From assembly GCA_024404735.1 (NCBI GenBank), contig JAKSPP010000079.1, positions 1 to 6,789 on the forward strand: a DNA stretch of 6,789 nt, in the 5' to 3' direction. This document shows positions 1-5,762 of this stretch, in pieces. The notes beneath the pieces are model-generated. The model did not search any database. It saw nothing but the letters and a program-made list of their open reading frames with translations, and was not told where the DNA came from. Origin of the DNA: Oscillospiraceae bacterium. Lineage in GTDB: Bacteria; Bacillota; Clostridia; Oscillospirales; Oscillospiraceae. The first letter of the stretch is position 1. The number at the start of each line of letters is the position of its first letter. The position numbers and the translations under genes were made by a program.

Positions 1-1
1 C

Positions 2-592
2 TTTGCATTTATGGGCATTCCCGTAACCCTGTCCGTTTTCGGCCCCGAGGCGGCAATCTACACCTCAGTTATTCAGATTCCCGCAAACCTTCTTTCCTAC
101 ACAGTGGGCGTAAGGCTTGTCGCTCCGAAAAATACAAAGCTTGCAACAAAAAAGCTTATCTTCAATCCCCCCTGCATTGCGGCTGTTATCGCCTTCATAC
201 TTTACTTCACAAGGGTTTCGTTGCCGGGGGTTGTTCTCTCCTCCATTGAACTTCTTGCGGGAATTACAACTCCCGGGGCTATGCTCATAATAGGCATGAC
301 TCTTGCCTCCTTCCCCCTGAAGGGCCTTTTCTCCGACTGGAGACTTTACCTTACCTCAATTCTCAGGCTTATTGTTATCCCCGCCGCAGCCTATTTTGTT
401 CTGGACCTTATCGTTGCCGATAAAATGTTCGTTTCCGTTGTTACCCTTCAGGTTGCAATGGGCTCTGCCACAATATCTTCCATGCTGGCAATCCAGTACG
501 GGGGCAATGCGGACCTTGCGGGCAAGGGCGTTTTCCTTACAACGGCCCTGTCGGCACTTACAATCCCCGTCTGGGCGATTATTTTAAGATAA
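2..592 (+). CDS. AEC-family transporter, C-terminal part (5' partial)
   Basis: This is the C-terminal 196 residues of an integral membrane carrier of the auxin efflux carrier (AEC) family, which in bacteria exports or takes up small organic acids such as malate. The reading frame is open to the left edge (Phe-Ala-Phe precede the first Met at base 11), so the true start lies outside; full members have about 300-320 residues. Visible are the family's GIPVTLSVFG segment, the loop motif NPPCIA (fragment residues 55-60), PGAMLIIGMTLA (91-102), a helix with Arg then Pro (RLIVIPAAAYF, 122-132), VAMGSATISSMLA (151-163) and the final helix LSALTIPVWAIIL. About five hydrophobic helices remain, as expected for the second half. 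The next gene follows after 16 bases, so it is probably first or early in the + operon. The substrate cannot be told from this part. Confidence 0.85.
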   Translation, partial: FAFMGIPVTLSVFGPEAAIYTSVIQIPANLLSYTVGVRLVAPKNTKLATKKLIFNPPCIAAVIAFILYFTRVSLPGVVLSSIELLAGITTPGAMLIIGMTLASFPLKGLFSDWRLYLTSILRLIVIPAAAYFVLDLIVADKMFVSVVTLQVAMGSATISSMLAIQYGGNADLAGKGVFLTTALSALTIPVWAIILR

Positions 593-593
593 C

Positions 594-600
594 AGGAGGG
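594..600 (+). promoter_or_regulatory. Ribosome binding site of the TrmH-family gene
   Basis: AGGAGGG lies 8 bases before the ATG at 609 and directly after the transporter stop codon. It fixes the start of the RNA methyltransferase and suggests co-transcription with the transporter. Confidence 0.8.
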
Positions 601-608
601 AGCAGGCT

Positions 609-1460
609 ATGGCAGATATTACGGAAATAACCGATTTTCTTGCTCCGGAGCTTGATATCTACGCAAGAGTAAATGAAATTCAGCTCAAATGCAGGGCAGA
701 CCTTTCAAAGGGCATGTTCATTGCCGAAACCCCCGTTGTTCTTGACAGAGCCCTTGAGGGCGGAATGGAGCCCGTTTCCCTCCTTATGGAGGACAGAGTG
801 GCCTTCAGCCCCGTGGGAAGGGATTTAATTTCCCGCTGCGGTGATGTGCCCGTTTACGTTGCGAAAATAGATGTCTTAAAGGAGCTTACGGGCTATAATC
901 TCACAAGAGGTGTTCTCTGTGCAATGAAGCGCCCGCCCATGCGTAAGGCCTCGGAAATAATAAAGGCTGCAAAGCGCATTGCCGTTCTTGAGGATGTTAT
1001 GAACCCCACAAATCTGGGGGCTATATTCCGCTCGGCGGCAGCACTGGGTGCCGACGGCATTCTCATCACCTCAAACAGCACGGACCCTCTTTACAGAAGA
1101 GCCCTTCGCGTTGCCGTGGGAACGGTTTTTCAGGTTCCCTGGACGGTTTTGTCGCCGGAGGAGTCCGAGTCTGCAGCAGTCCTTTCTCTTCTGAAGGAGG
1201 CGGGCTTTACCACCGCTGCGATGGCTCTTACGGATAAGTCCCTCTCCGTTTCCGCACCGGAGCCCCTGTCCTCCCCACGCCTTGCCCTTTTCTTCGGAAC
1301 GGAGGCCTACGGTCTGCGCCCGGAAACCGTTGCGGGCTGTGATTACACTCTCAAAATTCCCATGTACGGCGGAGTTGATTCCCTTAATGTTGCCGCCGCA
1401 AGTGCAGTTGCCTTCTGGCAGCTTTTTGCGTCCCAAAAGGAAAAGGAGCAGTTAAAATGA
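609..1460 (+). CDS. SpoU/TrmH-family RNA 2'-O-methyltransferase
   Basis: A 283-residue cytosolic enzyme predicted to transfer a methyl group from S-adenosylmethionine to a ribose 2'-OH in rRNA or tRNA. All three SPOUT motifs are present. Motif 1 is around residues 128-141 (E128, N132, N135, G137, R141: the ExxxNPxNLGAIFRSA pattern), motif 2 is FFGTEAYGLRPE (228-239), and motif 3 is IPMYGGVDSLNVAAASAV (250-267), which contributes to the trefoil knot binding the cofactor. The first 110 or so residues form a substrate-recognition-like domain (ELDIYARVNEIQL, then KGMFIAETPVVLDRAL) resembling that of short Firmicutes TrmH-like proteins. Start supported by AGGAGGG at 594-600. Its stop overlaps the next start by four bases (ATGA), implying translational coupling. 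Whether the target is 23S rRNA (RlmB-like) or tRNA cannot be decided from sequence. Confidence 0.92.
   Translation: MADITEITDFLAPELDIYARVNEIQLKCRADLSKGMFIAETPVVLDRALEGGMEPVSLLMEDRVAFSPVGRDLISRCGDVPVYVAKIDVLKELTGYNLTRGVLCAMKRPPMRKASEIIKAAKRIAVLEDVMNPTNLGAIFRSAAALGADGILITSNSTDPLYRRALRVAVGTVFQVPWTVLSPEESESAAVLSLLKEAGFTTAAMALTDKSLSVSAPEPLSSPRLALFFGTEAYGLRPETVAGCDYTLKIPMYGGVDSLNVAAASAVAFWQLFASQKEKEQLK
1441..1448 (+). promoter_or_regulatory. Ribosome binding site of the YmdB-family gene
   Basis: AAAAGGAG lies inside the end of the methyltransferase gene, 8 bases before the ATG at 1457. That ATG overlaps the upstream TGA (ATGA), a classic translational coupling junction. Confidence 0.75.
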
Positions 1461-2230
1461 TAGTAAAAGTACTTGCCGTGGGCGATGTCTGCGGCAGAAC
1501 GGGCCTTGATTTTCTCAGAAGCAAGCTTTCATATGTAAAGAACACCTACGGCATTGATTTTACAGTTGTAAACGGAGAGAATGCCAATGTGGTGGGTGTA
1601 ACCCCCGCCCAGTGCGAGGATATCTTCAGGGCCGGCGCCGATGTTATAACCCTCGGCACCCATACCTGGACAAGAACGGAGATAAGAGAGCATCTGGACA
1701 AATCCCAAAGGACTCTTCGCCCCGTTAATTTTGCTCCTCAGTGCCCCGGAAGAGGCTGGGGTGAGTACTCAAGACCCTTCGGTAAGGTATGCGTTATAAA
1801 TGCCATGGGAAGATACTCCCTCGATACCAACACGGATAATCCCTTTGTGTGCATTGATGCCGCCCTTGAGGACACCGATGCAAAGATAATTCTCGTTGAT
1901 TTCCACGCCGAGGCAACAAGTGAAAAGCTTGCGGCAGGTTATTATTACGAGGGCAGGGTTTCCGCCCTGTGGGGCACCCACACCCACGTTCAGACCTCCG
2001 ACTGTCAGACCCTTCCCTTCGGAACGGGCTACATAACCGACCTGGGAATGACGGGGGCAAGGCGCTCTGTTCTCGGCATTGATACAGAGCAGTCCATCGG
2101 CAAATTCCTCGGCGACCCTCCGCAGAGATATAACGGGGCAGAGGGCCCGGGCAAGCTTGAGGGCGCCGTATTCGAGATAGATTCCGAAACGGGCAAATGC
2201 CTCAAATCGGAGGCAATCCGTATTTTCTGA
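1457..2230 (+). CDS. ymdB: YmdB/TIGR00282-family metallophosphoesterase
   Basis: A 257-residue dinuclear-metal phosphoesterase of the YmdB family, which in Bacillus subtilis hydrolyses 2',3'-cyclic nucleotides and affects the motility/biofilm switch. Recognisable family blocks are VLAVGDVCGRTG (D10), NGENANVVGVTP (E41, N42), LGTHTW (67-72 region, H69), RPVNFAPQCPGRGWGEY, VDFHAEATSEKLA (H150) and GTHTHVQT (H175, H177), followed by GYITDLGMTG. Length matches the family (about 255-265). One oddity: the normally invariant GNHTW block reads GTHTW here (codon ACC at 1658-1660), so Thr68 replaces an Asn that is a metal ligand in characterised relatives. The other ligands look intact, so activity is likely altered or uncertain rather than plainly lost. 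It is translationally coupled to the RNA methyltransferase and followed after 13 bases by the DNA methyltransferase. The family assignment is firm; the in vivo substrate is inferred. Confidence 0.93.
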   Translation: MIVKVLAVGDVCGRTGLDFLRSKLSYVKNTYGIDFTVVNGENANVVGVTPAQCEDIFRAGADVITLGTHTWTRTEIREHLDKSQRTLRPVNFAPQCPGRGWGEYSRPFGKVCVINAMGRYSLDTNTDNPFVCIDAALEDTDAKIILVDFHAEATSEKLAAGYYYEGRVSALWGTHTHVQTSDCQTLPFGTGYITDLGMTGARRSVLGIDTEQSIGKFLGDPPQRYNGAEGPGKLEGAVFEIDSETGKCLKSEAIRIF

Positions 2231-2236
2231 GGAGGA
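2231..2236 (+). promoter_or_regulatory. Ribosome binding site of the DNA methyltransferase gene
   Basis: GGAGGA immediately follows the YmdB stop codon and stands 8 bases before the ATG at 2244 (measured from GGAGG). It supports this start over any internal Met. Confidence 0.8.
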
Positions 2237-2243
2237 TAAGGCT

Positions 2244-3170
2244 ATGGCAAAGGAAAAGGCTCCGCGCAACAAAACCATAGATACGCCCCTGTCCGAGGGC
2301 GGGGAATACCTCTCCCGCTGTCTTTTTGTCTCCTCTCCCGTAAGTGATATAGAAGACATTCTGGATAAAACCATTATGGGCGACAGCCTGTCTGTCCTGC
2401 CCCTTATCCCTGACGGCTTTGCGGATTTAATCATTGCAGACCCTCCCTATAACCTCAGTAAGGACTTCGGTGACAGCAGATTTTCAAGGATGAAGCCTCA
2501 GGCTTATGAGGGGTATGCAAGAGTGTGGCTTTCGGCCGTGAGGCCCAAGCTTGAAAAAACGGGCTCTGTTTACGTCTGCTGTGACTGGGAGTGCTCCCCC
2601 ATAATATGGAAGGTTCTTTCCGAGGAATTTAAGGTCAGAAACAGAATAACCTGGCAGAGAGAAAAGGGAAGAGGGGCAAAGGCCAACTGGAAAAACTGCC
2701 TTGAGGATATCTGGTTTGCAACGGCAAGTGATGATTTTACCTTCAATCTCGATGCTGTAAAGCAGAGGAGAAGGGTTCTTGCCCCCTATACGGAAAACGG
2801 CAGTCCCAAGGACTGGGAGGAATCCTCCTCCGGAAGATACAGGGATACCTGCCCCTCAAATTTCTGGGACGATATCTCCGTTCCCTTCTGGTCCATGCCG
2901 GAGAACACGGCCCATCCCACCCAGAAGCCCGAGAAGCTCATGGCAAAAATCATCCTTGCCTCATCGAATAAAGGCGATATAGTCCTCGACCCCTTCCTCG
3001 GCTCGGGAACAGTCTCCGTTACGGCAAAAAAGCTTGAAAGGCACTTTGTGGGCATAGAAAAGGAGCCCCAATACTGCCTCTGGGCTCAGCAGCGCCTTGA
3101 AAGGGCGTCTGAGGATAAAACAATTCAGGGTTACGAGGACGGCGTATTCAGGGAGAGAAACTACCGCTGA
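2244..3170 (+). CDS. Beta-class site-specific DNA methyltransferase (likely N6-adenine)
   Basis: A 308-residue S-adenosylmethionine-dependent DNA methyltransferase. The catalytic motif IV is DPPYNL (66-71), and the DPPY form favours N6-adenine over N4-cytosine, though the two cannot be separated with certainty. HPTQKP (224-229) precedes the cofactor-binding motif I DPFLGSGT (249-256) and the acidic E272 after VGI. The order IV, target-recognition region, I defines the beta class. The middle region includes the stretch REKGRGAKANWKNC (139-152), the likely target-recognition part, and WDDISVPFWSMPENTAHP before motif X. There is no CcrM-type C-terminal DNA-binding extension. No endonuclease or specificity gene lies beside it in the window, and it is the last gene of the + operon, so it appears solitary: either an epigenetic regulator or the remnant of a restriction system. 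The recognition sequence cannot be predicted here. Confidence 0.92.
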   Translation: MAKEKAPRNKTIDTPLSEGGEYLSRCLFVSSPVSDIEDILDKTIMGDSLSVLPLIPDGFADLIIADPPYNLSKDFGDSRFSRMKPQAYEGYARVWLSAVRPKLEKTGSVYVCCDWECSPIIWKVLSEEFKVRNRITWQREKGRGAKANWKNCLEDIWFATASDDFTFNLDAVKQRRRVLAPYTENGSPKDWEESSSGRYRDTCPSNFWDDISVPFWSMPENTAHPTQKPEKLMAKIILASSNKGDIVLDPFLGSGTVSVTAKKLERHFVGIEKEPQYCLWAQQRLERASEDKTIQGYEDGVFRERNYR

Positions 3171-3192
3171 GGCTCTTCTCCCCCCCTAAATA

Positions 3193-3233
3193 AAGCGGAA
3201 GTATTACCGCTTCTTCACGGGCCGCAGTGCCCG
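3193..3233. repeat. Two small inverted repeats after the methyltransferase gene
   Basis: AAGCGG (3193-3198) pairs with CCGCTT (3207-3212) across an 8-base loop, and CGGGC (3218-3222) pairs with GCCCG (3229-3233) across 6 bases. Both are short. The first is followed on the - strand by TATTT and the second on the + strand by a loosely T-rich stretch, so either could be a weak accessory terminator. No stronger claim is possible. Confidence 0.3.
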
Positions 3234-3267
3234 ATTGCTTTCCCTTTATCGGTGAAATCCCCCTTAA

Positions 3268-3301
3268 GCAAAAAGAAAGAACCGCCCGCAGAAGCGGACG
3301 G
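3268..3301 (-). terminator. Intrinsic terminator of the - strand reductase operon
   Basis: On the - strand CCGTCCGC (3301-3294), a TTCT loop and GCGGGCGG (3289-3282) form an 8-pair stem that is complete if one U-G wobble is allowed. It is followed by TTCTTTCTTTTT. In the + direction the wobble becomes a C-A mismatch and there is no T-run, so the structure is optimised for the - strand. It lies about 110 bases beyond the last reductase stop codon. Confidence 0.75.
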
Positions 3302-3347
3302 CTCTCCCAAGAAGAAAAAAGGAATAGGAAATACCTTCGTAATTATC

Positions 3348-3387
3348 CCGCACAGCCTCTTCGCAGAAAGAGGACTGTGCGGTTTTT
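3348..3387 (+). terminator. Intrinsic terminator of the + strand operon
   Basis: CCGCACAGCCTCTT (3348-3361) pairs with AAGAGG plus CTGTGCGG (3368-3373, 3375-3382) with one bulged A at 3374 and a six-base loop. Five Ts follow (3383-3387), then CATTT. The - strand side lacks a T-run. It ends the transporter-to-methyltransferase unit about 215 bases after the last stop codon, beyond the opposing terminator. Confidence 0.85.
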
Positions 3388-3413
3388 CATTTCGGACGGA
3401 GGTGTAGGTGGTG

Positions 3414-4361
3414 TTACCTCTCTCCGAAAATTTTGTCCCAGTTGCCGAGGGGGCAGTAAATCTGGCAGGCGTTGCAGAAGCACTTGGGGAAATGGTCCAG
3501 ATTGGAGTTGGAGATGGAGAAGTTTTTCATTGCCTCCACAATATCCTCGTGCTTCGGGGTCATTGTGGATACGAGGTTGCCTCTCTTCTGAATTCCTGCA
3601 AACTCCTCGCGAAGACCGAGTGTTGCAACGTAGCAGGCGTTAACGTCGTGCTTTGAAACCTCATAGGAGCGTCCCGCAATCCTCCACTGTGTCTTCTCAC
3701 CGCTGTCCTTTGCGGGCAGAGCGTGCATGGGGCACTTGTCGGAGCAGACATGGCAGGTCTCGGGATTGCAGAGACGGGGGCCGTCATCGGGCTCGGTGTA
3801 AACGAGCTCAAGGTCTGTAAGGAGGCAGCCGAACTGAATGCGGGGGCCGAACTCCTTTGTAACGGGGAAATTGCTCCAGGAGGGCTGGGCAATTCCGGCG
3901 GCGATGGCGGCATGGGCGATGTTCATGCAAAGGCCGTCCTTGTTGGGGCCTGTGAACATGGGGGTGGGGGTGTTCTTGGGCAGAGTTCCCATTTCGGGGC
4001 CGCAGCCAAGAGGCTGGGGTGTGCGGCCCAGCATATTTTCAACGTAATCCGCAAGATAGAAGGTGGAAAGACCCATGGTCCAGTTGGGGACGAGCTCAAG
4101 ACCGTAGGTGGAGTAGATGGACTCGGCATATCTTGCCTTATCTCCGTCCTCAAGGCGGCGCATCTGTGCCTGAACGGCGCCGTTTAAGAGTCTGCGTCCG
4201 AAGACGATAACGCTCTTTGCGCACTTGAGAATGTCATTGGGTCTGTAGCCCTCGGGCTCCTCGGAGAGGGCGGAGGCGGGGCAGAAGCCGACTAAATCCA
4301 TTCCGGCTTCCTTCATAAGGTAATCGCGGATAAGTCTTGTAATGGCAATTTTATCAAGCAT
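3414..4361 (-). CDS. QueG/reductive-dehalogenase-like double [4Fe-4S] protein, paralog 3
   Basis: A 315-residue predicted soluble cytosolic redox protein with a QueG-like N-terminal region and a C-terminal double-cluster ferredoxin region. Seen directly: DLVGFCPASAL (22-32), the block AKSVIVFGRRLLNGAV (48-63), KEFGPRIQFG (169-178), the first cysteine set C198, C203, C206, C210-P (CX4CX2CX3CP), a lone C243 in NAC, and C294, C296, C299, C303-P followed by LGNW. There is no signal peptide or membrane helix. The ATG at 4361 is chosen because GGGAGG stands 9 bases upstream; a 22-residue upstream extension would overlap the preceding gene and looks random. It is the most diverged of three tandem paralogs: the AGLGxxGW segment reads AGIAQPSW and the second Cys after NAC is absent. 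Last gene of its operon, 16 bases after the unknown small gene. Automatic labels would probably say epoxyqueuosine reductase; the real substrate is unknown. Confidence 0.82.
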   Translation of the reverse strand: MLDKIAITRLIRDYLMKEAGMDLVGFCPASALSEEPEGYRPNDILKCAKSVIVFGRRLLNGAVQAQMRRLEDGDKARYAESIYSTYGLELVPNWTMGLSTFYLADYVENMLGRTPQPLGCGPEMGTLPKNTPTPMFTGPNKDGLCMNIAHAAIAAGIAQPSWSNFPVTKEFGPRIQFGCLLTDLELVYTEPDDGPRLCNPETCHVCSDKCPMHALPAKDSGEKTQWRIAGRSYEVSKHDVNACYVATLGLREEFAGIQKRGNLVSTMTPKHEDIVEAMKNFSISNSNLDHFPKCFCNACQIYCPLGNWDKIFGER

Positions 4362-4370
4362 TTTTTGCAG

Positions 4371-4376
4371 CCTCCC
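4371..4376 (-). promoter_or_regulatory. Ribosome binding site fixing the paralog 3 start
   Basis: On the - strand GGGAGG precedes the ATG at 4361 by 9 bases, and sits just past the upstream gene's TGA. It decides for the 315-residue product over the longer in-frame opening. Confidence 0.75.
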
Positions 4377-4377
4377 T

Positions 4378-4809
4378 TCAGAATAACAGGCCGGCTTTGC
4401 GGTCGGGGTGGATGATGGAGAAGCCAAGCTCTTTTTCCTCTGTTATGTTGCCCTCGTCATCATAGGTGCGTGCAACCGCGAGAGCCCAGACCTCGGCCAT
4501 TGTCCAGTCGGAGACGTATTTCATACCGCCGAGGTGCTTAATCCATACTTCGTTTTCAATGAGATAGTAGTGATGAATACGGCAGTTAAGGGGATTGTCC
4601 TTTGTAACGGCGATGGTCTTTTCAAGCTTGCCGTTGATTCCGCCAACGCCCTCAAGCTCCACATCATCAAAGAATACAGGCTGGGGATAACCCTCGCCGA
4701 GGCCGTTTGCGCCCTCGCGCCAGCCCTTTACCTTGTATACATACTCTCCCTTGTAGGGAAGGGGCATATCCGGCAGAAAGCCGGTTAAAAGTTCGATTTT
4801 TTTCTTCAT
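4378..4809 (-). CDS. Unrecognised 143-residue protein in the reductase operon
   Basis: I do not recognise this family. The product is a small soluble protein with no signal peptide, no membrane segment and one cysteine (C76, in NPLNCRIHHYY). It is rich in aromatic and acidic residues, with a Gly-rich stretch (GANGLGEGYPQP, 33-44), a Lys-rich N-terminus and alternating hydrophobic patterns (VFFDDVELEGV; YYLIENEVWIKHLGGMKYV; ELGFSIIHPD) that suggest a mostly beta fold. It has no iron-sulfur motif. The ATG at 4809 is preferred because GAGGGAG lies 6 bases upstream; an in-frame TTG at 4824 would place the start inside the preceding gene and precede that site. It sits 11 bases after paralog 2 and 16 bases before paralog 3, so it is co-transcribed and may be a partner, substrate-binding or maturation factor. 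That role is inference from position only. Confidence 0.75.
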   Translation of the reverse strand: MKKKIELLTGFLPDMPLPYKGEYVYKVKGWREGANGLGEGYPQPVFFDDVELEGVGGINGKLEKTIAVTKDNPLNCRIHHYYLIENEVWIKHLGGMKYVSDWTMAEVWALAVARTYDDEGNITEEKELGFSIIHPDRKAGLLF

Positions 4810-4815
4810 GGCTTT

Positions 4816-4822
4816 CTCCCTC
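4816..4822 (-). promoter_or_regulatory. Ribosome binding site fixing the 143-residue gene start
   Basis: On the - strand GAGGGAG overlaps the TGA stop of paralog 2 and lies 6 bases before the ATG at 4809. This rules out the in-frame TTG at 4824 as the likely start. Confidence 0.7.
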
Positions 4823-5762
4823 AAGCGTTCTTTGTAAGATTTCTGTCAACGAATGCACTCTTGTAGTTGCCCACGGGGCAGTAGAGAAGGCATCTGTCAC
4901 AGCAGTACATGGGCAGGTGGTCAAGAGTCTGGAAGCCGGGGGCATCAAACTGCTTCTGAAGGCCCTTTGCAAGCTCCTCGTCCGTGGGGTCCTCACTCTG
5001 AATATCCATGGGGCAGCGCATATTGGTCTTCTTTGTAAGGCCGAAGCAGGCAATGGCGCAGGCATTGACCTTAAGCTCACCCTGTCTGTAGGTCTTTCCG
5101 GCAATGGTAACATCCTTGCCCTCGCTTGCCGACAGAGCGTGTGTGGGGCACATTCCGGAGCAGACACCGCACTTTTCGGGGTCGCAGAGCTTCTCCCCTG
5201 CGTAGGGCTCATCGTACTTTTCAAACTCGATGTTTGTTACGATTGCGCAGAGGTAAACGCGGGGGCCGTTATCGGGGGTAATAACACGGTGGTTCCAGCC
5301 CATCTCACCGAGACCGGCCGCTACGCCTGCCTTGTAAATGTCAATGGGAAGACCTGCCTTGTAGGGGTCTGCAAAGAAGGGAACGAAGTTGCCCTCGGGC
5401 TGAACAGCCTGAAGAACGTTGTTTGTTACGGGCATTGCCATGCAGCCGTAGGTGTTCTCAAGAAACTGTGCGATGTCGTAGGTCTGCTTCATGCACAGCT
5501 GATTGATTGCGAGAACAAAGCTGTGTGCGGAGTAAACACTCTGTGCGGTGGGCAGTCCGTCCTCAAGATAACGGAACATACCCTGAACGGAGCCGTTAAT
5601 AAGGCGGCGTCCGAATACTATGATGGACTTTGCATCGGGCAGAAGGGTGGAGGGGCGATGCGGGGTAGGCTCGTTTTCAAGCACGGAGGAGGGGCAGATG
5701 CCCACATAGTCCATATCGGAGCCCGCGGAGATGCGGGACTTGACAGCATCATATTTAGTCAT
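4821..5762 (-). CDS. QueG/reductive-dehalogenase-like double [4Fe-4S] protein, paralog 2
   Basis: A 313-residue predicted cytosolic redox protein, clearly paralogous to its neighbours on both sides. Visible in order: MDYVGICPSSVLENEP (17-32), RPSTLLPDAKSIIVFGRRLINGSVQ (segments within 36-60), VAAGLGEMGW (147-156), ITPDNGPRVYLCAIVTNI (161-178), the first cysteine set C193, C198, C201, C205-P, the pair C235 and C239 (NACAIAC), and C287, C288, C291, C295-P followed by VGNY. By analogy with QueG-type proteins the two motifs plus the NAC cysteine should ligate two [4Fe-4S] clusters, and the N-terminal region could hold a cobalamin or flavin-like cofactor; the cofactor is inference. The start at 5762 overlaps the upstream TAA by one base (TAATG), with GGAGG inside the end of paralog 1, so translation is coupled. 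No twin-arginine or Sec signal. Closer by eye to paralog 3 than to paralog 1. Substrate unknown. Confidence 0.87.
   Translation of the reverse strand: MTKYDAVKSRISAGSDMDYVGICPSSVLENEPTPHRPSTLLPDAKSIIVFGRRLINGSVQGMFRYLEDGLPTAQSVYSAHSFVLAINQLCMKQTYDIAQFLENTYGCMAMPVTNNVLQAVQPEGNFVPFFADPYKAGLPIDIYKAGVAAGLGEMGWNHRVITPDNGPRVYLCAIVTNIEFEKYDEPYAGEKLCDPEKCGVCSGMCPTHALSASEGKDVTIAGKTYRQGELKVNACAIACFGLTKKTNMRCPMDIQSEDPTDEELAKGLQKQFDAPGFQTLDHLPMYCCDRCLLYCPVGNYKSAFVDRNLTKNA

Noticed and set aside
1769..2434. A - strand open frame (221 codons) across the YmdB/methyltransferase junction
   Set aside because: It crosses two well-supported + strand genes including conserved catalytic blocks, and its translation resembles no protein.
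2244..3170. Complete restriction-modification system
   Set aside because: Only the methyltransferase is present; neighbours are YmdB and the convergent redox operon.
3227..3643. A + strand open frame (138 codons) running from the convergent gap into paralog 3
   Set aside because: It runs through both terminators and then antisense to paralog 3; Arg/Ser-rich translation without motifs and no ribosome binding site.
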